A stretch of DNA of 64,000 nucleotides, taken from contig SMMW01000622.1 of the NCBI GenBank assembly GCA_004794655.1, forward strand, positions 13,708,501 to 13,772,500, in the 5' to 3' direction. Numbering within the stretch: the first letter of the stretch is position 1; the number at the start of each line of letters is the position of its first letter. The translations under genes were made by a program, and so were the position numbers. Under the pieces are notes generated by a model that saw nothing but the letters and a program-made list of their open reading frames with translations, was not told the origin of the DNA and searched no databases. This DNA comes from Marisa cornuarietis (taxonomy: Eukaryota > Mollusca > Gastropoda > Architaenioglossa > Ampullariidae). Shown one piece after another: positions 12,101 through 26,540 of the stretch.

Positions 12101-15100
12101 GAAGAAAAGCAGCCATTCACATTCAAATGTCAAGTGTCAAAGCCTAGTGCTAAGGCCCGATGGCTCAAAGATGGTCAAGAAATTACACCAGCAGATGATG
12201 TTGAGATTTCTCATGATGGACAGATTCACACTCTCACAAAGAAAGATGCTAGCCTAGATGACAAAGGAAAATATACTGTTGTAATTGAAAATAAATCTAG
12301 CTCAGCAATTCTCAGTGTTACAGGTACAGTTTAGAATTCTGTTTATTTATTTATTTTGCAAAGATAACTAGAAACCTCTGAACAAATTATATCTTTACCT
12401 TATCGCTTGGTTTACTGATGAGAGAAAAGTGAATGATGTTTAGGGAAGAGGGGTTACTATAGGATATTCTCTATGTAAAATTGCATTGAGAAAAGAATGA
12501 GAAAAATAAGACATGCATGAAAATCGCATACATTCAGTCACTTATTGAACTTATTTTAGATATTTTTCTAATTACCAGAACTACCTACAACATTTGTGCG
12601 ACCTCTTGCCAACATCACTGTAACTGAACACCAGAAACTTGCCCTGGAGTGTGAAGTCAGTCGCCCTGACAAACCATCACAGTGGTTCAAAGATGATGTT
12701 CCTGTGACAGCTTCTACTCACATCCGCCTGACATCTGAAGTGGGAGTACATCGTCTAGAGATTGACTCTGCAGAGTTAGACGATGAAGCTGTGTACAGAA
12801 TAGTTATCAATGGTGCAGAAAGCTCAGCTGAAGTCTTTATTGAAGGTCAGTTTAATGCTGTTGCTGTCATATAATAAGAGTGTCTTTAATTTGTGATAAA
12901 AATAGACTATGGTGTGCCTCAAGATGGGCTATTAAAAGATTGTAGCAATTTCAGAACAGTGAATGGAGGTTTGAAAACTCTCTTCAGTTCCCTATCGTTT
13001 TATACATCATGTCTGGAATGGAAGAAAATACCAATACAAACATCTGGTTACTGACATCTTGGCCCCTGTTACTTATTAAGTAAGTGATCATTTTTAGGTT
13101 TTCGTTTAACCTACGGAACCTCATTGTTTTGTATTAGCACCGTTTCTACATTATTTCCACTCATTTATTCACACTGCAGAACTACCTACCACGATTGTGC
13201 GTCCACTGGCCAACATCACTGTAACTGAACACCAGAAACTTGCCCTGGAATGTGAAGTCAGTCGCCCTGACAAGCCAGCGCAGTGGTTCAAAGATGATGT
13301 TCCTGTGACAGCTTCTGCTCGCATCCGCCTGACATCTGAAGGGGGAGTACATCGTCTAGAGATTGACTCTGCAGAGTTAGATGATGAAGCTGTGTACAGG
13401 GTAGTTATCAATGGTGCAGAAAGCTCAGCTGAAGTCTTTATTGAAGGTCAGTTTGATTCTGTTACTGTCATATTTTGAGTAATTATCCATATATTATTGT
13501 CATAAAAGAGTATTTTAATTCATGATAGGAAAAATGTAACCATTTCATGGTGTTGTAAATATTTTACGACAACAATAGAGGACTAGCAGTTTCAAAACAT
13601 CACAGAATGATGATACTCTCATTAGTCTGTCCTTCCACATTCCACTTCTCAAAGAGTTGAGGTTAGGCAATCAGAGGTCTGCCAGGATTGCTGTCTGAGT
13701 GCCAATGCTCAGAAAATTAATTAATAAGGAGTTAATTTATCTTTAACTAACAGAACTTGCAGTTCCTTATCTTTATGTTGCAGAACTACCTACTACCATT
13801 GTGCACCCACTGGCCAACATTACTGTAACTGAACACCAGAAACTTGCCCTGGAGTGTGAAGTCAGTCGCCCTGACAAGCCAGCACAGTGGTTCAAAGATG
13901 ATGTTCCTGTGACAGCTTCTGCTCGAATCCGCCTGACATCAGAAGGTGGAGTACATCGTCTAGAGATTGACTCTGCAGAGTTAGACGACAAAGCTGTGTA
14001 CAGAGTGGTTGTCAATGGTGCAGAAAGCACCGCAGAAGTCTTGGTGAAAGGTCAGTTACAATAATTTTGATGTGTTTTTTTTTAAATATATATTCTTGGT
14101 GTTGTCATAGTGCTAGCATCTTTAGACCATGATCTGCTTAAAATGGGTGTACCACTGCAGGATTATCAACTCTTTTTTTTTAAACAGAACTACCAGCTAC
14201 ATTTGTACGACCACTGGCCAACATCACTGTGATAGAACACCAAAAACTGGTCTTGGAATGTGAGGTTAGTCGCCCTGACAAACCAGCGCAGTGGTTCAAA
14301 GATGATGTTCCTGTGACAGCTTCTGCTCACATCCGTTTGACATCAGAAGGTGGAGTGCACAGACTGATTATTGACAGCGCTGAGCTGGATGATGAGGCAG
14401 TTTACAAAGTCCTCATTGGTGGCAATGAAAGTACAGCTGAAGTCTTGGTAGAAGGTGAGAGGATGCAGTAAAAACTTATTTCTGTAATTAAAGTTGATTG
14501 GTCATCTTTCATGTGACTTTATTGGTTCTTCTCTCTCAGACTCATTGCAAATTTCTGTTAACCCAGTTCTGATTCACATTTCTGTTTTTCCCATGTTGGC
14601 TTCAATGTACATTTACTTACCATGAACAGTTTCTTTAAACTAGTCTTCTTTTGATTAATAATAATAATGAAGATTTTTATAGCGCATATTCACACTCATA
14701 AAGAGCATGCTCTTAGCGCTTAAAACGGGAAAGAGACATGGACTAAATGGATAGAACACGAGGGATTATCACCTGTAGCTCTTTAATTTAATTTTCTAAA
14801 TTCTTTGTGTGTATCTTTTGAAGCTGACATTTAATTGCATGGAAAGAAGATTTTGGGCAAACTAATCAGTTTCTTACTGATTTGAATGTTATGCAACTAG
14901 CATAATGCTATATTTTGTCATGAATAATGATCTCTGCAGAAGAACCAGTGGAATTCATCAGGAAGCTTAGGGACATTGAAGTTACAGAAAAAGAAACAGC
15001 TGTCTTTAAATGTGAAATGAGCAAGCCTGATTTGGAAGCCATTTGGTTGCACAATGGCCAGTCAGTCTCAGTGGAAAATGGATTTGACATAAAGGTAGAG

Positions 15101-18100
15101 AAAACTATCCATTCTCTGGTCCTAGAGGATGTGTCAGTGGAAGATGCTGGGATCTACAGCATTAAAGTTGGGGACAAAATCAGTGAAGGAAGATTAGCAG
15201 TGAAAGGTAAACTCAGCTGGCTGTAGTTCAGATAAACATGAATAATTGGGTTTCAAGGCATCTGCATTTCCCTGGTGAACTTTATGCATGTCTTGTGCTT
15301 GCAGAAAAATAATGAGTAAACATTCTTGATTCTCCTTTTGATATTAACCATTTGTGAAATTTCTAATATTCAGCTGCAGATATTTTGAAATTATTTTATT
15401 TCATCACCTTTTCCTATGCAATTAACATTTTTAATTTTATGAACTGTTTTTATTGGACACATTTTTCTAGTTAAAACAACGAACTGTGTTTCTTTTATTT
15501 TTGCTCATTCCATCTAAGTCTTCCTTTCAGTTTTTTTCTGATTCCTTCATTTTCAATCCCCACCAACATATGTGTTTGTTTGTGTGTGTCCATGCACACT
15601 CATTCAGATCTCTTTGTTGTATGTATTGCACAGTGTGGCATAAAATTACTTATCAATATATGTTAAAATATTTTTGCATTTAGAACTACCCATTGAGTTC
15701 ACCAAGCCACTTAAAGGTCTGGAAGTGATAGAAAAAATGCCTCTTCTTCTGAGCTGTGAAGTAAACAAACCAGACAGACCTGCAAAATGGCAACGTAATG
15801 GTCAGGATTTGACACCTACTGATCACATCCAGATAACTGCTGATGGCTGCACGCACACTCTTTCAATCTCTTCAGCTAATCTGGATGATGAGGCTGTGTA
15901 CAAATGCATTGTGAGTGACAAAAAGTCATCAGGACGAGTCACAGTAAAAGGTGGGCATTTATCAAATGACTATTTGAAGAGTTATTTTTGTCGATAGCAG
16001 TTTTTTGTATTTTTAAAAACTTTCTTATATTTTTTTTCCAAGTTTAATATTTTGTATTTCCACAATCCCATGACACTGTTTAACTGTTTTTTGTGAACCA
16101 CTTTGTTGCCATGAAATGATTTCATTTTTGCCGTACAGTGGTCAAAGCTCTACTCTGTCCATGAGGATGATACATTCAGATACTAATTAATTTATGTGTA
16201 ACTAAATTAGTGCCAGTGGGCACGAGATAGCAAAGAGTTCACAAGAAATCCTTTGAAATGGAATTTAATAATAAAAATGTTAACTTATATAGCACCATAT
16301 TCCAGTCCTATGCCCAAATTTATAGCACACATGCAAAATAAGTTAATGGAATATCAGGGTTATTCTGAAGAGAACATCCTGTTCTAGACCAAGATGTTGA
16401 CAGGTCTCAGTTTAGATCTACAGATCATAAAGTCATTGGTCAAAAGCAGAATAGATCAGTCGCTATTTAAGAATATAGATAAATCATCAGGAGATTGCTG
16501 GTATCCACATGATCTTAAAATAAATTGCATTAAAATAATAAAAATATGAGTGTTTGGTGATGATGTCAGGTCTAACACAGTGAGGAAGTATACAAACTGT
16601 CACAACATTAGTTTAAAAAAAGACTGGCTGAAGATAGATGAAAAACAAAAAGCCAGCACAATGCTGGCATCCAAACAATAGCACAAATCGCAACAAATTG
16701 AAGCAGAAAAGACTGCAGAGACTTGGTTCCCTCAAGCCTGTTAGTCAGATTTAACCCATGTGTTTGTGTTTTTTAAGCATCTGTTTTTCACTTTCATCTA
16801 CATATCTGTTTTCAGATTTATTATTAATGGGAAGGTTGAGGATCTAAAAAGACACTTTTATTTTGCAGAAGAGCCACTGGCCATTCTGAAGCCACTGATG
16901 GATCAAACATTAATGGAGTACCAGCCTCTGGTGCTAGAATGTGTGGTGTCCAAGCCAAATTGTTCTGCCACATGGTACAAAGATGGAGTTAAACTGACAT
17001 CATCTGACCACCTGACTATCATTTCTGAACACAAGAATCATGTACTCACTATTGACAGACTAGCAATGGATGATGAAGCTGAATATTCCATCAAGGTGGA
17101 GGATTTGACGTCCAAGTGTACTGTCCTTGTTGAAGGTCAGCAAAGCTCCTCAAAGGTTTTTAACAAAGCCCCCTAAAATTTGGAACATATGAATTCAGTA
17201 TATATTTAAGCAGTTGACAAGTTGAAATAAGTTAACCATAACAGAAATATGTTATAGAAAATAGTTTAAATTTATATTGATGCAATCATTTCAGTGGATT
17301 TTTATAAACTCTTTACAGCTGGCTCATCCATCAAGGATGTATTGCGATTTTTTTTTTTTTTTTTTACTGTTAGTGTACATGTATACACATAAAACAAGAA
17401 TAAATTATCTTTTAATGCTATCACTACTTATTTCATTAAGCTTCAAAGTTACAAAAACTTGAAGTTTCAATTGATTTTTTTTCAATCAACTGCAGAAGAA
17501 GACCTGGAGTTTGTTCGCAAACTTGAGGACATTGATGTAAAAGAAATTCCTGCCACAGCACTGTTTGAGTGTGAAGTAAACAAAGTCAGTACAGTGGCAG
17601 AGTGGTTCTTCAACAATCAACTTTTGAAGGCTAGTGACAAGTATGAGATGGAGAGCAAAGGTGTAATTCATCGCCTTAAGGTCAAGGATGTGGATGGCAG
17701 AGATGAAGGTGACTACAAAGTTGTTGTCAGAGGCAAAACATCTGAAGCTGGACTTTTCGTGGAAGGTGTGTATTTTGCCATCCATTAAATTCTTGCAGCA
17801 AAAATTGTCCTTCATTCATTCATGTTTGATTTTTACATTTCAAGAGAAGTCTAAAAAGTGCAAAACCCATGTAAAATGTTTTATCATTTGGGGTTAGATT
17901 TATTTTTGTCATTATATATGATCATTTTGATATTTGTTTTAAAACTAAAATTGTAATTGTGTTTACAGAAGTTTTTATATGCATAGAGGTGGGGTTTCAG
18001 TTCTTTACACTAATTAGCAATCTGCATTCTCACCTGTGTGCCTGTGTTTAATTTCCTATTTCAACAGTGCCACCCAAGATTTTCTTGGACAAGAAATATG

Positions 18101-21100
18101 ATGAGACTATCTACCTGTATGCTGGCCAGTCCACAGCCTTTGAGGTGCCCTTCACTGGTAATCCTCAGCCAGTAGTTACTTGGACTTTTAATGAGAGTGA
18201 TCTCCCTGATTATACTCGCATGGAGACAGAAACTATATACAACATGACCACAATACGTATGAGCCATGTGAAGCGTACAGATACTGGCAGCTACACGGTA
18301 ACCCTTGGCAACGACAATGGAAAAGCTGTCATTAGCATCAAACTGGTTGTACTTGGTAAGCAATTTGTTGGTCCAAAGTGTGTATAGTATGTCTGATTGG
18401 ATGTATATTTTGTTGGTTTTGGATACAATGAGTTATTATTTAAGTATTCACACAGTGGAAGATGAAAGTCAGTTGCTCATTGTCAATGGCTTTACTGTTC
18501 TGGTTTATAGGAAAGACTAATGTCTGCAAAGCAATAATTCATTTAGGTTTAATCCATGTTGTCCATGAATTTGTAATCTGCTGATATTCCCATAATTTAG
18601 CATTTTTGTAACATCATCTATGAATTTTCATTTTGCAGATAAGCCTTCTGCACCACGGAATATCACTGTAACAGACATTACTGCTGAGACAGCTACTGTC
18701 ACTTGGAAGACCCCAGAAGATGATGGTGGAAAGCCAGTCACACAGTATATCATTGAAAAACGTGAGGCTAACAGGCAGTCTTGGAAGAGGATTGGCGACA
18801 CACCATCACTGCAGCTGCCAGTGTCAGACCTGGTAGAGAATGCCCAGTACATCTTCCGTGTATTTGCACAGAATGATGTTGGTCTCAGTGAACCTGCAGA
18901 GTCTGAAATCATCACAGCAAAGAATCCGTTCAGTGAGTGTCCATGGGCAAACAGTTCCTTACTCTGATTCTGTTTGATGAATTCATTGCTTTATTTCTAT
19001 ATATGAAGTTAGCTTGTTTTTCCAGACAAATTGGGAAGGCAGATCAGCATGATACTAATACTAGGAAGCTGCATAAGCTGATCGCTGATTCCATAAAATA
19101 GTTCAATCACCGTTAAGGTGCTGATGTGGAAATATAACGGAAATCTGCTAGAAAATTAATACTGCAAAAAGATTCATTATGAAAACAATGGATTAAAAAT
19201 TCATTTAAATTCTTCAGCGGTCCCTGATGCACCAGATGCACCTACTGTGACAGATGTCATGCACGACTCAGCTGTTGTATCCTGGCAGCAGCCAGCAAAT
19301 GATGGTGGGTCTCCTGTGACTGGATATACCATTGAGCGTCAGTCATCATTTAGCCCTCGCTGGGTGACAGTGAACAAGACCCCAGTGCAGAACCTGAACC
19401 TGAAGGTAGATGACCTGATAGAAGACAATGTCTACCAGTTCCGTGTCATTGCACATAATAAGGCTGGTCCCAGTGAGCCAAGCAAACCCTCTGACAGTAT
19501 TGTGGCTAAAGACCCTTGGAGTAAGTATATATCTACATAGGGGACAGTAGTGTACATGTGTGACTTTTTTTTGTTGGTTTTGCATGTTGCTTTTAAATCT
19601 AGTTTTAAAATATATTTTAATTGTTTGATTCCTTGAAATATGACATCTAAGGATGTATGTAAATGATAAAATAGGGGGAGCAAGAACTCTGGATTTTGTG
19701 GATGGTAAAAAAATGATCTGGTATCTTTAGTGAGTAACTTGATAACTTGAACATTTCACAGCACATGCAGAATAATCAGAACAAACTTTTAGAGCAGGGG
19801 AAGCTCAAAGTAAAAAAAATTATTTTCACAGAAAATGAGTTGAAGTTCATCATGCTGCATCAGTCATTGAATTATTGCACATAAAGGACTCATTTTCAAA
19901 CATAATGAGAAGAGACTTTAACATAGATGCCTGTTCAAATGTAGATGTCCCTGGCAAGCCTGGCACACCAGACATCACTGGCACAGACCAGAGCTCTGTG
20001 GCTCTCAAGTGGACACCACCTGAAACAGATGGAGGCAGTCCTATAACAAACTATGTGGTTCAGTACCGACCTGTTAGTGCTACACAGTGGATTAAAGCTA
20101 ACGAAGCCTTCATTGTTCCTGATACCACCTTCAGCATCACAGGCCTGAGGGAGAATGCGGAGTATGTGTTCCGTGTGGCAGCCGAGAATCGTGCAGGTGT
20201 TGGTGAACCATCATCTCCAACAAAAGCTGTCAAGGTTGTCAAACCACTTGGTAAGATTACTCATCTGTTTTCCTTTCATTTATTCATTTTTCTTTTTGAG
20301 AAAAGACAGCTACCGTATATGAATTAAAATATTGTGGTAAAATTTACTTATTGTTTTATTTGTCTGTGTGGTCTCTTGTATTTTATAGAGATACAGACCC
20401 ATTTTTCAAGTGACATATCCAATAATAATGATTTTGAAAAAGCTTTGCGGTCTGTAAACACACATTTTTTATGCAGTTGGCACACCACCCATGCTGCTAG
20501 AACCACTGCAGGACACCACAGTTGCTGCCCCTGGTGATGCCATTCTTGAATGTGACATAGATGTTGGAGAGCCTGAGGCAGAAATTAAATGGTTTGTTTT
20601 TCTTTTATTCATTTTTTTGTATGTTTGCCTTTTTTGTGCATTTTCTTAACCTACAGTTTGAAATAGATAAAGTTTGTTTCAGTTGTTCCACTTATTTTTG
20701 TTGGCCTTTACCAAGATGAACAGAATCTGTTATTAGTTTGAAACTTTAACTTACAGATTAAGAAATGATTTCAGGTTCCGTGGCAAGAAGGAAGTAAAGA
20801 AGAGCTCCAAGTATGAAATGAGCTACGAGGATGAAGTGGCATCTCTTGTAATCCATAAAACTGAACCTGATGATGCTGATGTATATCGCTGTGAGGCTTC
20901 CAATCCCCTTGGGCGTGTTCAGACAGAAGGATTGTTAACAGTGCACAGTTAGTACTTTTGTCTCTTTTTAAATTTATTTATTAATTTAACTCAGATTGCA
21001 AAATGTGTTATAGTTGGTCATTTATAGCTAGATTTTAGAAAAGTTTACATAAAAAGAGAGTTTATGTTTTGCTATGGGCTTATAATGCATTCATTAATGA

Positions 21101-24100
21101 ACCAATGCGTTGAAATGCTAGCATGAAATAAAACTACTTTCATAATTACTTATAGATAAATACAAAAATGTTTGACCGGTGGGGATTCTTATTAACTCAC
21201 ATGAATAAACTTCAGAATAAGCCTCTAGATTTTTATTCCTTTATGTGTCATAGTTTCATTTGCTAGAGTAAAATATGACTGTTGGCATTGACTGGCATAG
21301 ACTTTTTGAATTCTTTTGATGTAAATTCTTAAACCACAGCTCACCCAGTCCTGGAGTATGACAACAGACTCAAGAGTGCACAGACAATCCGGGCTGGCTC
21401 CACCCTAGTGCTAAAGGTCAACACCAGTGGAATCCCATCCCCAACAGTATCTTGGATGCTTGACGATGAGCCACTACAAAAATCAGATCGAATCAGCATT
21501 GAGACCACAGATGAATACAGCAAATTGACTCTCAAAAATGCTCTCCTTGATGACTCTGGGGTTTATACTATCTGTGCTGAAAATGTTGTTGGCAGGGCTG
21601 AGGCTGACTTTGATGTCAAAGTCAAAGGTATGCTAGAGTTGTTGCAATTATCTTAAATAGATCGTTTGAAGAGATTGGTATTGAAAGCAAGTCCCTTGTG
21701 CCTGTGTTTCAGTAAACAAATGTTCCATGATAACTGAAACACGTTACAACATAACATGTTAAGCCTCTGAGTATCTGTTAATCTGAATGAATCATGACCA
21801 TCTGAAAACTTTTTCTGAATTAGATAAGGTGGTCATTGTTATCTGTCTTAAATCTTTGAGTTTTGTAATCTGGAAACATCAGTAAGAAGACTTACATGGT
21901 TTTCAACCAGCTATTTTTAAAAATTCTTTGTGTGCTGCTTATCATGTGTAAATGTTTTAAATATCTTCATTAAAAAATGCATCCTTTTTCAGATAAACCT
22001 GGCAAGCCAAACAATCTGCATGTTATTGAAGTCCTAAAAGATCAGATAGCCATTGCTTGGGAACCTCCAACCTCCACAGGCAATTGTCCCCTGAAGGGCT
22101 ATGTGATTGAGAAGCGAGATTCCAAGCGCAATACATGGACTCCAGTTCAGCGTGTTGACAACACAACTGATATGTACTCAGTGCAGAAATTGCTGGAAGG
22201 CAATGAATACTTCTTCCGTGTGGCAGCTGAGAATGAGATAGGAGTAGGAGAGGCTGCTGAGCTCTTTGATGGCATTGTGCCTAAGAGTCCCTATGGTAGG
22301 TTGCAGTTGCATTACAGACAAAGCAATTCATAGGATTTTGCACAATGATGTCAGGACTTGGAGAATGTTGAAAGCATTATCTTGAATAAGTTTGCACCTG
22401 CTTCCGCAATTTTAAAGACATCTTGGTGTTTCAGCATTATCCTGAGCTATGTGTGATTGCAGAAAGAGGTAGATGAATGGACATGAGATTCTCATTTATT
22501 CCTGTTTTTAATATATTAAAACATGATTTAAAGTGCATGTGAGCTTTGATTCTGATGTTCTATTCAACAGATGTTCCTGATGCACCTAAGAAGCTGCAGC
22601 CTAGTGAGATCACCCATTCATCAGTCACCCTGACATGGGAGCCACCAGAGAGTGATGGAGGATCTGTCATCACAGGTTACGCTGTAGAGAGGAAGTCACC
22701 GGCAAGCCCCCGATGGACAAGAGTAAACAAGAGTCCTATCAGAGATACAGTGTACACAGTGATGGATCTTGTAGAGGGCAATGAATATGAGTTCAGGGTC
22801 TTAGCAGAGAATGCTGCAGGCTTCAGCAAACCTTCAGAACCTACCATGCCCATAAAGGCTTTTGATCCATACAGTAAGGGAGGTTTTATGTGCCTATGTA
22901 TCTTTTGTATCTATGTGTGCATATGTTTAAATCCACGTGTGTATTGTTTGTAATATGTTTGGAGCTGGAGCTAAATGTTTTATAGCTTGAAGACTGAAAT
23001 ACTTTTATAGTACTGGGCTTATCATGAATTCATATATATTCCTAGATAAACCTGATGCTCCCAGCAGACCAGAGGCAAAAGACATCACTAAGGAGTCTGT
23101 CACCCTAAAATGGCTTCCACCAGACAGTGATGGCGGCAGTGCTATCTTCAACTATGTTGTGGAAATGAGAGTGAGTGGTTCCTCAAGATGGCTTCCAGCA
23201 AGCCAGAACATAAAAGTTCCAGACAGCAGCTTCATTGTCAGACAGTTGACCAAGGGAACTGAATATGAGTTCCGAGTCAGTGCAGAAAACAAAGCTGGAA
23301 TTGGACCCCCATCTCCATCTTCCTTGCCAGTCACAGCTCGCGAACCTCTCAGTGAGTATATTTGAAGCTAGTGCAAAGAAAACCCAGTAATAAATCAGGC
23401 ATTCAAGTGCATTTTTTGAGAAACCTTTTTTTGTGAACACTAAAAGTTCACTTTTTATTAAAATTCTGATGGTGTAATTTGCAGTGGGTGAAGCCCCTAC
23501 TGTGCTGGAAGGTTTGCCTGACCTGGCTGTGATGGAGGGAGATACTACAGTATTTGAATGCAAGATTAGTGGTGAGCCTGTACCAAGCATCAAGTGGTGA
23601 GTTTACCTATGTATACATTTGTACACGTGTAGAAATGCTGACCAATGATGTGCAATATATGACAGCAGACATGCATTTACAAACAATGCTACAAGAAGTA
23701 TATTATTACTTTATATGGTCTTGTCTCTGTCTTTTGTGAATGTTGTTTTGTTTGTTCCTTATCCTTAAACATAAGCCAAAATGAATTTCAGACAGGTACA
23801 GAATATGATTATGAATGATTTTTTTAGAGTTTAAAACAGAAGTTTTATATGTTGTTATATTTTAGGGAAATGTTCAAATATATATATATCAATATGCGTT
23901 AGGAAAAGGACAATACAATGTCCATTTACATTTTTCAAATAAAACTTAATGTTCAAACAGCAGGTGAAAACACAAATGTTGGTTAAGGTTTGGGATCTTG
24001 TTTTCTTGTAAATGAAGATAAGCGGTAATGTAAAGGCTTACATACCAGTGTCAGTTGTGTTTGATTGTTTGTTTGTTTGCTGTGGTTGTAGGCTGAAGGA

Positions 24101-26477
24101 ACAGCGTGAAATAGTGGAGGACAAACGCCATAGCATGCTGTATGACGAGTGTGTTGCCTCCCTTACTGTGAGAGACACAACACAGAAGGATGCTGGAACC
24201 TATACCTGTGAAGCTAGCAATGATTTAGGCACAGTCACCACATCTGGTGTTCTAGAGATACAAGGTAGTCTATATAGTATCAGTGTGTTTATCTTAGCTT
24301 TGTGCTTATTAGTGTTCACTGATAGTAGTGACTTTTATTGTATACTCCTAGTTATCCTGGATGCAGAATTTTAAAATGTGTTTGTTATGGAAACAGTTTT
24401 AAAGAAAACGTTTTTTTCATTCATTTTTCAGCTGCACCTACTCTTGAATTTGACAACAAATTCCGTGACCTTATTAGTCTGCACATAGGCGCCACCCTGA
24501 AAATCCCAGTCAAGGTAGGTGGCATCCCAACACCTCAGATTACCTGGGCTAAAGAGGAGAACCCACTGCGTTCAGGGGGACGCATTGCCATAAGCGTGCA
24601 AGATGACAGCACCAGTCTGACAGTGAAAAAAGTAACCAAAGAAGATGATGGCTTGATCACCCTTACTGCAGAAAACCAAGTGGGTGAAGCCAAGGCCAAG
24701 TTTGATGTGGAGGTGCTTGGTGAGTAGATTCCCATTCTTCTTTCACTTCCCATCGTTCACTTTATCTGAATCACAGTAACTAAAGTCCCTTAATATAAGA
24801 CCTCATCAAACTGCTGGGGTTTTTAACAGATGTACCTGCTGCACCAGAAGGCCCAATGGAAGTGACAGATATTACAGACACTTCAGTTACACTGCACTGG
24901 AAACCTCCTAAAGATGATGGGGGCATTGACCTTAGAAGCTACATCATAGAGCGCCGTGACACCAAACGCCCTGTCTGGAGCAGAGCAGGCAGTGTTGATG
25001 GCATGACCCTTGATTTCAAGGCAACAGGGTTGCAGGAAGGGACAGAGTATCTGTTCCGTGTGTTTGCAGAAAATGAAGTAGGACTTTCTGAGCCTCTTGA
25101 ATCTACCACAAAAGTGATCCCCAAGAGTCTATTCGGTAGGTTTTCTGCTGTCTTGGGAGGCTAAGAATGAGAGAGCAAGAATAGGCATGTGCATGGAACT
25201 GGTAAAGAGTTGAGTCAGTATGTAGCTGTGTTGAGGATGAGCAGTACTTGCATGACATTTTGATATTTGTTTCATCTAACAAAACTAAAGACATAGTGAT
25301 ATTATAATTTTGTGGAACATTGTTTATTATATTTAAATTTTACTGTTAGAAGCATAATAACCAAGATTCTTTGTTGTGAACAGCATTCTGTGATTTTACT
25401 TGAAATTGCATTGCTTGCAATGTAATAATATCTGAGTGCAATGCTGTGAGACATCTACACCTACTGCCAAATATAACATTATGACAGTCATTGCTTAGCA
25501 GAAGTGACATTCAAATAAAAATCCTGTGTTACCATATCAAAAATATATGATCCCACCATTTCACATTCTTCAGGACAGGTAAATATACGCACCTGCTTCT
25601 TCTCACACACACACACACACACACATTTGTATGCACCCACACATACATGCACACATGCTCATGCACTTTGATGAAGAAGTGTTTTTACTTTCTTTTACGG
25701 ATGTGACACTTAACATTGACCAAAATAATATAGTGTTTATAAATCATGTCTTAATTGCATGCTGTTATGCATCCTTCTGTTTACAATCTTTTTAAAGATA
25801 GTAAACATTTTAGTTTTACTGGTTATTTGTCATTCAAATTAGAATGTTAAGTATAAACATTAAAAACTTCATCAGATTTATTTCAAGTATAATGTTTATT
25901 TTCCATATATCAGCATTCACTTTCCTTATTGAAATTCTTTATTTGATGTGACACAAACATTTGTCATTTATTTTAGAGAATTAAGAACACATGACAGAGG
26001 TCAACATGAGATAATGCATTAAAACTCTGACATTGAGCAATGTTTGGATTCCCACTGTTTTGCTCCCTTTTTAAGAAGAAGATATTAAAAATTAATCAGT
26101 TTTTGTTCTTACTGACAGCATTGCATGTCAGTAATGTTCTGGTGTCGTTAATGTGTGCACTATATACAGATTGTCGTATGTGTGGTAAGTTACCTTCATC
26201 ATGTATTTTTATGGATGAGTGAAACTTCAGTTGCAAACACCAAAGATCCACATTAACACTGCATAATTTAAATGCATTAACATCTACATTTGGTATCAAT
26301 TCAGCTACATTTGAAGATAATTTTTTACAGTAAACATTGCCCCATTTTATAGCTGTTAAATTATCATGCTTACACAGTGTTTAATGTAACCTATTTACAC
26401 AATAATTCATGTGTGCAGTTGTTTCTCACTTACCTTCTCATTTGGTTTCATTTGGATACCTGCGCATTATAAATGGG

Positions 26478-26540
<63 letters not shown>

